A stretch of 64,000 nucleotides of DNA from Fonsecaea monophora (GCF_001642475.1 NW_019174053.1:30750-94749), one strand, 5' to 3'; counted from the stretch's first letter, positions 1-12,145 are shown. Notes: a model not told the origin generated them from the sequence alone. Numbers and translations: made by a program.

Positions 1-1088
1 CAATGCTGGCTGGGCAGATATGACAAGGAGAATTGGCAAAGCCACGGGATGGACAGGTATCCCAGCACATTTGCAGGCAGCACTCGGCGAAGTAGCGAGA
101 GGCAACGTCCAACACGTTCATGGGCGGAGGGTCTCGCATATTTGCAGGGTTTGGACATACGTCGAAGGTACAGGAGAGGGGGCCATCAAGCGCTGCGAAC
201 AGCCGATTCAGATATCAGTCCACGCAGAAGAGGAAGGGAGGGGTTCCAAGAGGTTCAGCCGTTCACGTTGGTATGCATGTCTTCGAGGCGAGGGAGAAAT
301 GGCACAGAATCTATCCTAGGACTCCTGGTTGATAGGTGGTGCCAACCTACCGGCCTCTCCACCGAACTCTTTCCTCACGCTGTTCCACGCGGATTCCTGT
401 ACAAGTAAAGAGGACGAGAACTGTCTATTCATCCGCGTGTTCTGATTGCCTTGTTTGTGCGTCACGAACCCTGATCCCACACATCCTCCCTCTCTGCCGC
501 GTCGTACAAGTTCTTGGACCAGAGGGCCAGGGACATCAAGCTCAACGATCCTCCCACCCTCCATGACAGCGTCTTAATTGCTCTGGCAGACAGTAAAGGC
601 GTCGATGCAGAGCACCCGCCACCGTTGTGAGAGCAAGTACAAGCCACCTCCGTTGCTGGAGAGATTTTGGGGACATCATCAGAAATCGTGCTGCGGCAAT
701 GGTCGTGCTCGAGAAGAAGAACAGTTCCCGTCTTCTTGGAATTGAAGGGAGGTCTAGTCACGCTGAGGAATCCTCTTCTCTATGCGGGAATCAGTGTTGG
801 ATAATAGTGCTGCAAATACCAGTCCGCCCAGTCCGCTGGGTGCAAGTAAACATGGGGCAGCCAAGGCTTTTTCCAAGGAGACTTTGCGAGCCACTTCACC
901 ATCTTCCCAACGAGCCACATGACACCTGTGCAACTTGTATAATAGACCGTTTCATAGTCTTCTTGGATTTTTTATAATGTATTTCTAGACTTGTCGATCC
1001 TGCTGACAACCCCGTCTTCTCTCCTGTCACCTCCGTACGTCTTCCACGAACCACATGAACAGACTCGGCCGGTTCGATTCTCCCCCCA
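1..1088. other. Left edge: unassigned, possible end of a truncated gene
   Basis: No recognisable gene. Two + frames are open from the first bases: frame 1 to about 408 and frame 2 to about 319. A third + stretch, about 493-630, reads as an ordinary hydrophilic peptide ending in TGA. These could be last exons of a + strand gene cut by the window edge, but I could not join them with good splice sites, and the opposite strand is also open in places. The last 300 bases are the promoter and leader of the GH47 gene. Confidence 0.25.
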
Positions 1089-3329
1089 ATGTCCTTCCAG
1101 GTGCCCCAGAATGTTCCTTCGTTCAGCAGCACTCAACGCACGCATGAGGACACATACTGGCGGCAGAAACAAACTAGTAATGGCCATGCAAGAGGAGGAC
1201 CCGCTAGTGGAATCACATCCAAGATTAACGACATCTTCGGCGAAGACAGGGGCCTGCCCATGTACAAAGATAAACCGCATTTTCCCTCAAGTCGGCGGAG
1301 AGGACAGGGTTTCTTTCGACAGAAAAGAGTGCTGGCATTGATTGGTTCTGCGTCACTACTGTTTCTCTGGTGGGTGGGATGGTTACCATGGAGCTCCCGC
1401 CAGTACTACGATCCAGCTGACCACCAACATTCTTTCTTCCACGCCGAAGACTGGTCAGAACAGAGGGAGGCCGTAAAAGAGGTATTCAAGACATCTTGGG
1501 ACGGTTATGAGAAATATGCTTGGGGCATGGACGAATACCACCCTCTTTCGAGGAAGGGAAAGAACATGGTTGAAGGTGGCATGGGTTGGATTATTGTGGA
1601 CGCATTGGATACGGCCATGATGATGAATTTGACCTCGCATGTCGCCAAAGCAAGAGAATGGATATCTACGTCGCTTTCTTACACTGCCGATCACGAAGTC
1701 AACACCTTTGAGACGACCATCCGCATGCTCGGCGGTTTACTATCAGCATACTACCTATCAACGACTTTCCCACATCTTGCACCACAACGGGACGACGACG
1801 TAAATCAACCCGGAGAGGACCTATACATCGAGAAAGCGACGGATCTTGCCGACCGTCTCCTCGGGGCCTACGATTCACCTTCAGGGATCCCATATGCGTC
1901 TGTGAACCTAAACACCAGCCAGGGAGTTGGTTCGCACGTCGATGGAGGGGCCTCCTCTACTGCGGAGGCGGCGACTCTACAACTAGAGATGAAATACCTG
2001 GCAAAAATAACGGGAGAGCCGATCTACTGGACGAAGGCCGAGCACGTTATTGAAGTCATCGAATCCCAAAAACGCGAAGACGGTCTCTTACCAATCTACA
2101 TATACCCTGCCACGGGCGAATTCCGGGGCGTAAATATACGGCTGGGATCCCGCGGCGACAGCTATTACGAATATTTGATTAAACAGTACCTTCAAACGGG
2201 TAGCGTGGAGGGGGTGTACTTGGATATGTGGGAAGAGGCACTCGAGGGTGTCAAGAAACACTTGATCACTTATTCCGAACACGCATCCTTGACCATCCTG
2301 GCCGAAAGGCAAAGTGGACTCAACGCCCCTCTGACAGCCAAGATGGATCATCTAGCATGCTTCATGCCTGGCACCATAGCCCTAGCAGTGACCGAAGGAC
2401 AGACGGTTGAGCAAGCGAAGGCCAGACTGGGGAGCAAGTGGACAAAGAAACATGACGAGAACCTTAAGCTCGCAGAGGAATTGATGAAGACGTGCTGGGG
2501 CATGTACAAGGTCACTCCGACTGGCCTCGCCCCCGAGATCTGCTATTTCCATACCGACAATCCCGCTCCGCAATGGCGCGGACATGTTGACTCGGCGTGG
2601 AGACCGCCACACGCCGCCGAGCTCTCCGACGATGCCGATGCCGACTGGCGCCATGACTACGATATTCACACAAACGATGTGCACAATCTTCAACGACCCG
2701 AGACAATCGAATCCCTCTTCTACATGTACCGCATTACCAAGGACAGGAAATACCGGCAATGGGGGTGGGAAATGTTTGAAGCCTTCCGCGAGCACACCAA
2801 AGTCATTGATGAATTGACAGGCCAGGTTTATGCCTACACCTCCCTGGACACTGTGATGGAAAACCCTGTCAAAGAGAGGAAACGGCGCGATAACATGGAA
2901 AGTTTCTGGTTGGCCGAGACCCTGAAATATTTCTATCTGCTCTTCTCGGATGACGACTTCTTTCCTCTCGAAAGCGTCGTTTTCAACACGGAAGCTCATC
3001 CATTCCCGAAGTTTGACATATCAGGAAGCAAGGTCTTTACAACAGGCTGGCGCAGGACCAAAGGCTTGACTTCTGAGCGTAAGTCTGAGGGCGGTGTGGT
3101 CGAAGATGACTCTGAACAGCTCAAAAGTATACGTGTTGGAAGTGGTGTACGCTTTGACGACAATGGAAACAGCATCCCGGTTCCCGCGGAGGTTGGGGAG
3201 CAACAGGTCCCGGCTGCTGTTGGCGAAAATGGGCACGATTTCTCTCAGGGCCTACCAGTTCGCGCGCTTTCAGATGGCATAGTGTCGCTTGAAAATGGCG
3301 AGGATATCGCCAAAGAGGGAGGCGATTAA
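1089..3329 (+). CDS. MNS1: ER class I alpha-1,2-mannosidase (GH47)
   Basis: Trims alpha-1,2-linked mannose from N-glycans on new glycoproteins in the ER lumen, which drives folding control and ERAD. It is a single exon of 746 codons. It is a type II membrane protein: basic stretch RRRGQGFFRQKR, then a hydrophobic anchor at about residues 81-101, then the luminal GH47 domain. Family motifs include VEGGMGWIIVDALDT, the MAN1B1-type LGSRGDSYYEYL, DHLACFMPG with a later TCWGMY (the conserved disulfide pair), RPETIESLFYMYR, and C-terminal FNTEAHPF, whose Thr is the calcium ligand in the family. About 100 polar residues follow that motif, so the protein is longer than yeast Mns1. The next in-frame Met (nt 1260) lies just before the basic stretch and could be the true start. 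The ER rather than Golgi assignment rests on the MAN1B1-like motif. Confidence 0.93.
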   Translation: MSFQVPQNVPSFSSTQRTHEDTYWRQKQTSNGHARGGPASGITSKINDIFGEDRGLPMYKDKPHFPSSRRRGQGFFRQKRVLALIGSASLLFLWWVGWLPWSSRQYYDPADHQHSFFHAEDWSEQREAVKEVFKTSWDGYEKYAWGMDEYHPLSRKGKNMVEGGMGWIIVDALDTAMMMNLTSHVAKAREWISTSLSYTADHEVNTFETTIRMLGGLLSAYYLSTTFPHLAPQRDDDVNQPGEDLYIEKATDLADRLLGAYDSPSGIPYASVNLNTSQGVGSHVDGGASSTAEAATLQLEMKYLAKITGEPIYWTKAEHVIEVIESQKREDGLLPIYIYPATGEFRGVNIRLGSRGDSYYEYLIKQYLQTGSVEGVYLDMWEEALEGVKKHLITYSEHASLTILAERQSGLNAPLTAKMDHLACFMPGTIALAVTEGQTVEQAKARLGSKWTKKHDENLKLAEELMKTCWGMYKVTPTGLAPEICYFHTDNPAPQWRGHVDSAWRPPHAAELSDDADADWRHDYDIHTNDVHNLQRPETIESLFYMYRITKDRKYRQWGWEMFEAFREHTKVIDELTGQVYAYTSLDTVMENPVKERKRRDNMESFWLAETLKYFYLLFSDDDFFPLESVVFNTEAHPFPKFDISGSKVFTTGWRRTKGLTSERKSEGGVVEDDSEQLKSIRVGSGVRFDDNGNSIPVPAEVGEQQVPAAVGENGHDFSQGLPVRALSDGIVSLENGEDIAKEGGD

Positions 3330-4339
3330 GATGAAATCTGGAGATGACTTGATCACTGTGTCTTTGAGCCGGGAGATCGGTACCATGTCCTGCTTGAACA
3401 CGATGCTTTCTGGCCAGAGGTATTGGCTGGTCCGCATACTTTGATCTCGAGAGCGCTGTACCAAAATCTGGTTGTGTTTGCATGGAAGCAAGGCTGCGTG
3501 TGCAATCGTGCTTTTGGACGATTGGGCCGGGGTGGTTGGAAATGATCACAACAAACAGGAGCATTGCAGGTTGGTTTTCATTTTGGGACAAAAGCGAGCC
3601 AAGGGATAGAAGGCGTTTGGAAGAATCCCGAACGAATCATGTTCTCCGGGCATTGGCGGAGATTTGAAGTAAGCATTGTTCATGCTTTCTCTTTCTGCTG
3701 GGTATTTTGGTAGAGTGTTTGTGGATCGCCATGATTTCGCCATACGCAAGTAAAGGAAGTAAAGGCCATCGCGCCCGTTGTAGAGGCTCCGTCAGCTATA
3801 GTATGCGTATGGTTCAAGGACTCGACCACCGCGAAGGATCCGTACAGTACCGTCCTTTCCCTGCATCAGACACACACGGTGCGTGGCCCTTTAAACTCAG
3901 TACTTCGATCAAGTCTTTGACTTGGCCTGGCTTGCACGGAGACAGAAGTACCGCATTCGCGACCCACGAAGCCCGTGGATTCGTTTCACTCGCTCGCCTC
4001 CTATGAGACGATTTAGCGTATCCTCGAACCGTGGCTTCGACCGAACCTGTGCCCTTCTAGCGCTCGGCATAAATTATGTAGTGTCGTCCCGATGTTTCTC
4101 AGCACAGGTTTGTGGAAAGGTGATTATGGCGTCTGTGGAAACGTCGCCTTGGGGTGGGGTTGGGTTATCGTCATAGTCGTATTTCGTCAAGGGGTGGTTT
4201 TCGTTCATTCGTTTTACTCCTGTGCGCAAGTCTGTCCTGCTTGGTTCCTTCCTTCATTTTCGTTTCGTTCGATGATAAGAGGCCCGTGGTCATGGTCATG
4301 GTAGATGATTGGGTGGTGGCAAGTCTCTGAGGATGGTTT
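3330..4339. other. Convergent intergenic region
   Basis: Lies between the 3' ends of the GH47 gene (+) and BUD23 (-). It should hold both 3' UTRs. I see no coding exon, RNA gene or repeat. Confidence 0.6.
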
Positions 4340-5185
4340 TTAAAACTTGGGCCCTCTCCTCCGGGCGGTATACTTCGAATCCGTCTTGACCACCTTGCCT
4401 TTATTCCTCATCTTCTCCTTTTTCTTTATCACCCACGCCTTACTGCCCTTGACGTCGTCCGGGGCCCCGCGTCGGCCTCCGCCACCCTTGTGCGCCGCCG
4501 ACATCTTGGCCTCCCGGATCCGCCTACCGTCCTCGATGTCGACGTTGTCCATGTTCCTGACGCGGTCGGTGATGTCGCCCCCGCCGACGCTGAGGACGAG
4601 GTACGTCTTGACGTTCTTGGTGCCGCCGTCGTCCTCGAGAATGCCGGCCCCGAACCCCGCACGCACGGCGGCCTGGGAGATCATGGTCCGCTGCGCGTCG
4701 TTCTTCGGGTAGAACTGCAGGACGGCGCGGCCGCCGCGGCGCAGCGACGCGTAGAGCCCGTCGAAGAACCGCCGCAGCCGGCCCTCGGGCGACACGCCGC
4801 TCGTCTCCGCGTTGCACAGCCACTGCACCGCGGAGATGCTGATGGCGGCGTCAAACGTGCCCGCGCGGAAGGGGACGCCCTGGCCCATGTCCGCCAGAAA
4901 CAGATCCCCTTCCACATCCTCCCTCTGCAGCGCAATGTCCAGCATGCTGGGCGATATATCCATGCCCACCCAAATGTGCCCTTCTTCTGACAGGATCTCG
5001 CCCGACAGGCCCGACCCGCAGCCAACGTCGAGGATGAACGAGGGAGAATCGAGGTCGAGGAGCTCCAGTGCGCGATGCGTCATGGAGGCCTGGATCGACT
5101 GGATGCGTGACGACGTCGTGTACTTGGCCGAGGCCGTGTCGTTGTAGTACAGGTCCGGCGGGAGGAGGTCTTCGGGGCGAGACAT
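4340..5185 (-). CDS. bud23: 18S rRNA (guanine-N7)-methyltransferase Bud23
   Basis: Methylates one guanine of 18S rRNA during 40S maturation in the nucleus, using S-adenosylmethionine; the yeast enzyme works with Trm112. It is a single exon of 281 aa, close to yeast Bud23. The protein starts MSRPEDLLPPDLYYN, has the SAM-binding motif LDVGCGSGLSGE and the acidic MDISPSMLDIA strand, then SAVQWLCNA. It ends in the family's basic tail (KAWVIKKKEKMRNKGK, then YTARRRGPKF). The open frame extends 70 codons further upstream, but that part lacks family similarity and the MSRPED start matches known homologues, so I start at 5185. Confidence 0.95.
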   Translation of the reverse strand: MSRPEDLLPPDLYYNDTASAKYTTSSRIQSIQASMTHRALELLDLDSPSFILDVGCGSGLSGEILSEEGHIWVGMDISPSMLDIALQREDVEGDLFLADMGQGVPFRAGTFDAAISISAVQWLCNAETSGVSPEGRLRRFFDGLYASLRRGGRAVLQFYPKNDAQRTMISQAAVRAGFGAGILEDDGGTKNVKTYLVLSVGGGDITDRVRNMDNVDIEDGRRIREAKMSAAHKGGGGRRGAPDDVKGSKAWVIKKKEKMRNKGKVVKTDSKYTARRRGPKF

Positions 5186-6488
5186 GGTTGCGATACCTTT
5201 TTTTTGGCGGTGACGCGAGAGAAAAATGTTTCCCTCCTTGGGGACGTTTTCTGTATTTTTTGGTCCAAAAAGTGCCACAGGCACAAAACGGGCGTGGTCT
5301 GTCAAGGGTGATGCATGTTGTGCAATGCAGGGTTGTCGTTGGGTGGGAAGCGCACGAAAATTAAAATTTCTGGTGGAGAAACCGTGCTGGCTCAATTATT
5401 GTTCAAATCGACTCCGCAGCAGCAAGTGGTGGATGATGTGCGCACAATGGCGGCAGTCTGGGATTATTTCTGTGGGGGGGGCCCTTCAGCCTCGTCAAGC
5501 GGCGACCCCATCCACAGCCTTGTTACCCACCGAGAGAGACCTCTTGTGACACGTGCAACTTTTCCTAGGTACTTCTCACAAACTGCTAATTGAGGCCTCG
5601 CGTGCTGGCCTGCCTCTTCTAACGATGATACTTCACGACTATGCGAGGTCCAATTGTGTCTGTTCGTGCTACGCGGTTAACACACCCAAACTGTATTGTT
5701 TGACTATCCGCAACGTACATAGCCGTCGATAGAGTGATGGTCAATGCCTTGAGATATAACTCGGATCGAATACAGCCTGTTATGTGTATATATATTACCT
5801 CTCGCTCCTCTGGCGCCGTCATCCTACCCCTACCAAAATCTAGGGTTTCTAAGCTGGAATGTCACTCTTTTTCGATCTGCTCTCGGCGGTTGCACCACGG
5901 TCATTCGGAGGGTCTATCGAAGTACCGAGTACGTGTATCTCAATAGAACCAGCAATCGGTGATCGTCTACGCTTCAAGAACAGCACAATATCATGATAAA
6001 ACGAAACTGACCTCCTCCGACGTTTCAGGCCGTTCAATTTGAGGTTTGCCGCCTGATAGGGTCGACTTAAAAAGATCAAGAGAATTTCAGGGGAGAACCG
6101 ACTAGTCAGCTGATCAGTTTCGTCCATTGTATGTACGTTACGTATGTTATGTACATAAATTGTCATTCTTTTGCTTTTTTCTTGTTTCTTCTATTGCTGC
6201 TGAACAACTGACTGAATCTGGCGAAAATTGCCCAAATGCGCTGTAGCGCCCACTTTCCAACACCCCCCCCCCCCCCCCCCCCAAGAAAACTTCTCCCAGT
6301 CGATAGGCAACACCAGGTGGAGTTATCAAAACGAGTGTGACTGGGCGGGAGAGAGAGATTTTCGGTTCCACACGGGGAACAAAAGCCCATGATTCATACC
6401 GTGCCCCTTTGCGCAAAGAAAGGGCGGGTAAAAATTTTGCATGTATATATGTATAATCCAATAGTTGAGGCCGGAGACTTTGTGCATT
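5186..6488. other. Intergenic: BUD23 promoter and permease 3' flank
   Basis: Holds the BUD23 leader and promoter and the permease 3' UTR. It contains CCTAGGTAC (5564-5572), the 11-mer GTACCGAGTAC (5922-5932) and a 20-C run. Short open frames here look random; no gene seen. Confidence 0.55.
6263..6282. repeat. Poly-C tract (20 C)
   Basis: An uninterrupted run of 20 C on the + strand, about 205 bp beyond the permease stop codon. On the permease transcript it would read as poly-G. Homopolymers this long often vary in length and are error-prone in assemblies. Confidence 0.9.
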
Positions 6489-8238
6489 TTAATCCTTGGT
6501 GTTGCGGTCCGAGTCGGCCACGACGGCGTCGACGACGTCCTTGTTGAGGCCTTTCCAGTTGGCCTTGCCCCATAGGAACCAGAGAGCCAATGCGACGAGC
6601 TGGACAAAGGCGTTGATGGGGAGGGCGTAGTTCATGTCGGAGCCGTTGATAGGGAGGAAGGACGGGAAGCACAGGAAGACCATGATGTAGGCTGAGTAGA
6701 TGACCGCAAAGATGTTGATGTAAATGCCCCAGCGGCCCAGAGACCATCCAGGGGGCTCAACCCTCCCTCTGTACCGCGCCCAGATCATGCAGGCAATGGC
6801 CATGAGGTATGATTGGTACAGGCCGAGAGTTGAGAGCGCCACGATGACGTTGAATGCGACGCTGCTGCCCACGTTGAGGAGCGCCAGCAACATGACGATG
6901 AAGACCGGCAGCCAGACCGAGCGAACGGGGATGCGGTGCTTCGGGTCGATGTACGAAAAGTAGGCGGGGAGTGCTCCATCTCGAGACCAGGCCCAAGTCA
7001 ATCGAGATGCAGACGCAATACTGCCGAGACAGCAAGCCAGAGTCACGATCATCGATAGGCCCACCATTGCCGAGCCTGCCCTTGTGGATTGAGTCGCATT
7101 GATGCAGATGAGTAACAGGGGATATCCCGAGGAGAGCAGGTCGTTGACGTCTCCAGCACAGAACAGGAAGACAAGCACCATCCCGTACGCAAGCGCCCCG
7201 TTCATGACAATACTCCAGAACATGGCTCGCGGTACTGCGTGTCGCGCCTTTCGCACTTCTTCAGACATATGGACTGCTCCATCAAAACCTGTAGTCACTC
7301 AATCAGCTTCCGGAAAACTGGCACATCTCTTCCTGCGTGTGCTACATGTAACTTACCTACGAAACCCCAGGTGGCGGTAAGCATCCCAAGGTTGAATGAG
7401 ATGTACTCGTTGTTCCACCCAGAAAGAGCCGACTTCTCCAAGAAGACAAAGTCTGCCGTGTGGCGGGGAGCGAGTGTGACCAACACCGAAACGAAGACCA
7501 CCCACATGATGATGTGCAGCAGACCGGAGAGCAACTCGATCCAGGGAATTGTCCAAAAAGCGTACTGATTCATCAATCCCTGGACAAGAAGCAGGGCGTA
7601 GATGATCAAGGTCACATGCCATCCGTGTGGAATGTATGTTGGATAGTTGGCAATGACAAGTGCCTGAATCATGAGGGCAGCGATGTTCGCTACGCCGGCC
7701 AAAAGCGAGATCCACGAGAACCAGGTGATCCAGCCTTGCATCCAGGTGATGAATCGTCTGTGAGATGGAGGCGCGAGGTAGTGAGTCCAATGGTACTGCG
7801 CGCCTGCGATTGGCTGTACCGAAGCCATCTCAGCCATGGATGCGACCTGGCACAGCACACCTGAGATGACGACGAAATAGCCAAAGGAGACGGATCGAGG
7901 ACCGCCATTCCAGAAGAAGTATGCAATGTTTCTATCTGAGATCAGTTTGTATCCAGAGAGTGAAGAGGAACATGTTAATCATACGACGCAATGGCCTCCC
8001 AGGACGACATATAACTGAGGGCGAAGAAGAAAATCTGGGCGAAGCTGAAAATTCTCTGCGAATGGTTTTAGCCTTGCGCAGTCAGTCTTTGTGAGTGAAG
8101 GAAACCTACTCGGACTCTCGTCGACGTGTTTCTAGTCCCGTCAGTCCTTTGGCCGCGATACTGCGTTGAAAACTCTCTCTTCTCATCTTCAATGTTGACT
8201 TGAGGCCCTTTGACCGGGCTCATCTCGTGGGACTCCAT
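6489..8238 (-). CDS. Amino acid/GABA-type permease (APC superfamily)
   Basis: Proton-coupled plasma-membrane transporter, probably for amino acids, GABA or choline-like amines; the substrate cannot be told from sequence. Four exons read cleanly: 8238-8110, 8055-7985, 7931-7357 and 7288-6489, giving 524 aa. Introns are 54, 53 and 68 nt with GT...AG ends. A short hydrophilic N-terminus is followed by about 12 hydrophobic helices. APC-type features include FALSYMSSWEAI in the first helix region, QPIAGAQYHWTHYLAP, the loop GFDGAVHMSEEVRKARHAVPRAM, and the late loop IDPKHRIPVRSVWLP. Exon 3 could start four bases earlier, but only the acceptor at 7931 keeps the frame. Its promoter faces that of the receptor gene at 10722. 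Confidence 0.92.
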
Positions 8239-10721
8239 CTTGGATGCAGATAGCTACCAAAATGTCCTAGAAGGCGAGAGGAAGAAGCAGTGGAAGATGA
8301 AGGATGAGAGGTAGAGAAATGGAAGGAATGACAGATTCAATGACCTGCAGGATATGGCTTGCCGATGGTCCCCTGAAAAACGTGGACAGTTTGCCGAGAT
8401 TGGGCCTAAGCCACGCAACAGCGAACAAGCGTGTAGCTCGTAGAGAGGTGAGACGTTTGAATGGACCAAGGTACGGAGTAGAATGATAAGGGGGAGGAGG
8501 AATTCAAAAGCCATCGGTCGGTTCATGCCTCGTGTTGACAACAAAAGCTCGCTTGGAGGAGGGGGTGGATTGTCTGGGGAGATCCCACCAATTGGACTGA
8601 GAGTGTCTCGAGGCAGAACAGACGGCGACTTGAACTATAGAGAATCCCTGGCGGTAGGTAGCACAAGCAGGGCGCCGTTGAGGAGCACGACTGCATGATT
8701 GTCTGGATGGATCGGGTTGCTTCGCTGCTGAGGGTGCAGGTGGGTGCGACTTTTCCCCACCTCATATCCCGAGTACAGACTCCAGATACGAGCTCAGAGG
8801 TATCTTTTCTGCGCCTCCGGGTTTCACCACCACAGTAGACCCTGTCGACGGGGGACTGGCCACTACCGGAAACGCGAAAAATACAACATACTCGAAGGGG
8901 AAGTTGACATGCATGGTCCGAGCATGGGTTGGCGAATTGTATGGCCAACGCGAGAGGACTACTCGGCAGACAAGCATGATAAGGATCACTGACAGGAGAG
9001 TCTGCGTCCAGACGTCGTTTGGCGACTCTCGGCAAGAATGTCAGTGGTTTGATGGCTCCCAATTAGGTGCATAAGCCGGGATAGATACAGACAAGGTCGA
9101 GACACAGACAAACTAGGGGCGGGGAACCAAAGGATCGCAGTGTGGAGCGGGCCGTGGTAGTTTAAAGAGTGGAAACGGATTCTTGTTCCCCGGCGGTGTC
9201 GATCAGCCAGTCCACACCGTATTCGGACTAGGGCTTCATGCCGCCAAGAACCACCAGTTTTGCAACCCCTCAGGCTCTTATCCAGTTCAAGCCTGGGATT
9301 GGCTGCCTGCCCATCAATTTCAGGTCATGATACCGCCATCTTTGTGTTGCAACTCATGTCAAACTACTTGTAAATCTGTTGTCGGCTCTCGGGGTCCCTA
9401 AAAGTGATGGAGATGGCCCTTGGCAACTGGGTACCACCTAGTGAGAGCCCCAAATATGCCGCAAGCCTTCTTCGTATTGCGATCCTGCGGCTTACTGCAA
9501 GCCTCGTTCTTTCAACCGCGCTATCATTGACCAGGGTAGCGAGCGTCCAGGGTCGGTCGTCCATGGATTTTTCCCATCGGTCAAGAGAGTGTCAAGCGGC
9601 CCGCTTTGTCCCGCTAGCCTCATGCCATCACTGCGAAATACAACTCTGCTTCCATTGAAATCTCCTAGAGATTCTGGGCAGCATGCCTGAACTAGGTAGA
9701 GGCGTTGGCTGCATGTGGGCCTTGCATGTTTTGATCCTCAAATCACAGAAAGTCACAGTTGCTGTCTGCCTGGTCCCTGCCTCGAGCAATGGGATCGCCA
9801 CCGTTGTGGTGAGCTGATGGGCAAAGCTGTGTGATGAGTCTGGTTCGTGAACTTTGGTCATTCGTTGCCTCGCAAGCCTTTTCCAGCTCGAATAGCCCCT
9901 GAACCGCAATGTTTTTCCGTGCTTGATCTAAATGATCAGCAATTTCTCGCCAGTCGTCTCGGGGGATTGGCGCAAGCGAGCCTGGCAAGCAATGGAGACA
10001 GCTCGCAGACCAGCCCAGAGCCCCCGTTCATGGGTGAACTGCCTCGTTGATGCTGAGAGGCTGAAGTGGCTGGATCGCCAGAGTGGGAAGTCAACAGTAT
10101 TACGACCCATGATAACGTGGTGACTATCGCACTGTCACCAACTTTGACATGGACGAGAAAACATTTCATCACCGTTGGCAGTTCTACAAGTCTCACGGAA
10201 TTCACCGTGAGCAATACGAGTGAACTTGTCTAAAGTCCAGAACATGTCCTTACATAGAGCCTTGCTGTGCAGAGCCCGTTTGAGCCGTTCGCTTCAAAGT
10301 CGGTCAGAAGGGTTGGGGGACCTTTCTGGCCTGGTCACCTAGTCCGGGAAATGAATCAATGGTGGCGGCCCCCGGCGAACGGCCCATGCTCGTCGCATTG
10401 TTCCCTTTCCCTGGTGCATTAGCAGCGCTGTTCCTGACACCTGCCAGGGTCGTGGATTGGCCAGGGCTTTTCCCTTCACGTGTTTGCTGTACGGAGTAGG
10501 CTTGGGCAACGGGGGCCATCGGCTAGGGCGCCTTTGAGGCATTGACTGCTCCGTATACCGTGCATTTCGTTTCCAAGATTCCAAGTAACAGCGACGCCCA
10601 GCTTGGCCGGCAGAGATATACCATATCCTCGCCTCCCCCTTGGGGTCGTCCACTCCTCCGCTACCAGGACTTTCGAAGGAGGGCGTCTCTAGACTATTCT
10701 CGCAGGACGGTCACTCTCATC
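8239..10721. other. Divergent 2.5 kb intergenic region
   Basis: Contains the upstream regions of the permease (-) and the rhodopsin-like gene (+). TACGGAGTA occurs at 8472-8480 and 10490-10498. Several open frames of 60-180 codons exist, the longest on the - strand at 8523-9062, but none has recognisable motifs or helps splice models. No transposon, tRNA or long repeat seen. Confidence 0.5.
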
Positions 10722-12145
10722 ATGTCTGGTAGCGATACTGGTCAAGGTGGTATCTATGAACCCCTCCTCCCTCCGTTGCAAGACATCACCCCAAAGGATC
10801 GTGGTCCCATCGCCTTGGCCACGGCAGTGACCCTGCTCGTTATTTCTTCATTGATCGTGGGTGTCAAATTATGGACGAGATATGCTACAACTCGAAACTT
10901 TGGGGCGAACGACATTGCAATGTTCGCGGCAATTGTACGGACATGTCCCTTGGAACGCGCTGGGACAGTCTGCTAACTCGTCTTTGCTGCAGGCACTGGC
11001 ATACGGCCAAACTATTTCCCTCTCCCTCGCGGCTCAGAAGGGATTGGGTCGACACCAAACTGCGATCAAGGAACCGGATCTCATCGAGTTTAGCAAAGTA
11101 AGGACTCCTGTGGCAACGAAATACGTGGTTAGAAGTGGCTGACGTGCCATCAGTTGTTTTATGCTTCCAACATTCTCCTCATCCTGGCGTTGGCTTGTGC
11201 CAAAGCAGCGGTGACTCTGCTTATCATTGCCATCAAGCCGCTACGAGCCATCATGTTTGCCTGTTACGGGATGCTCGGTTTCATTGCACTTTGGGGAGTA
11301 GTCAGCGTGTTCGTCCTTGCCTTCCAGTGTTCACCGAACCGTTGGTCAGTCGGCCCCAGCTCGGGTGCCGATGCACAGACTTGCATCGATCAATATGCGA
11401 TGCAGGTGGCAGTGCGAGCCGTGGATATCGCCATCGACGTAGGAATTGTGCTCTTACCAGCACTGATGATGCGATCGGTCCAAGTCCCGAATGCTAAGCG
11501 GTGGATGGTGGTCACATTGTTCGCCATCAGACTGGCGTAAGTTGTCCCAGATCTGCTTTCAATGAACAGCTGACTGAAAACCTTTGCAGGACACCCGTAT
11601 TCACAGCAGTCTCGATTGTCGCATACGACGACTTCTATCACTCTGTCCCTCAAGATCGCACCTGGCACGCCGTCACACCCTCCGTCTGGACATCCTGTGC
11701 CTTGAATCTATCAATCGTCACGGCCTGCATCCCCTCAATCAAGCGCTTCCTGGCCGACTGGGCAGCTGGTCTCAGTGCCATCACCATATCTGAGCCTTTC
11801 GAGCTGGAGCATTCCGCTGGTAAGACCGGTGCCGGGCTCACATACGCCGCGGGCAGCGGCATGGGAAGCAAGATCGCCACAAGACTGGGATTTGCGACCA
11901 CTAGCAAGGCCGAAATCACGTCTACGGTACGCAGCCGTAGCGACAATGACGACGACGACACGATTTTGAACACGTCGAGAAATCGCTCGCGGGGCGCCAA
12001 CGGGCGACAGCCAGACAATACATCCGAGAGCGTCAAAGGTCTCACGGACGGTGTGATCATGCACTCGATCGATTACCGTGTCGAGTACGAAGACCCGACG
12101 ATAGATCATCGCGACTGGAGTAGTCGCAGCAGTGGCGGTCGCTAA
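10722..12145 (+). CDS. Fungal rhodopsin-like seven-helix membrane protein (PF20684 type)
   Basis: Belongs to the large Pezizomycotina family that includes Pth11-like candidate receptors; the ligand is unknown. Exons 10722-10934, 10993-11097, 11154-11536 and 11590-12145 give 418 aa with introns of 58, 56 and 53 nt. Seven hydrophobic segments are visible, starting with the helix after RGPIALATAV. Family-like traits are KLWTRYATTRNFGANDIAMF after helix 1, the loop with QCSPNRWSVG between helices, and a TPSVWTSCALNLSIV helix near the end. About 110 polar residues follow, rich in Ser, Arg and Asp, as a cytoplasmic tail. I see no CFEM domain. The start is the ATG that gives a hydrophilic N-terminus just before helix 1. 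Confidence 0.9.

Noticed and set aside
5186..5395. N-terminal extension of BUD23
   Set aside because: The extra 70 codons lack family similarity, and the MSRPED start matches the usual Bud23 N-terminus and length.
8523..9062. 179-codon - strand frame between permease and receptor
   Set aside because: Cys/Ser-rich random composition, no domain, lies in the promoter region of the permease.
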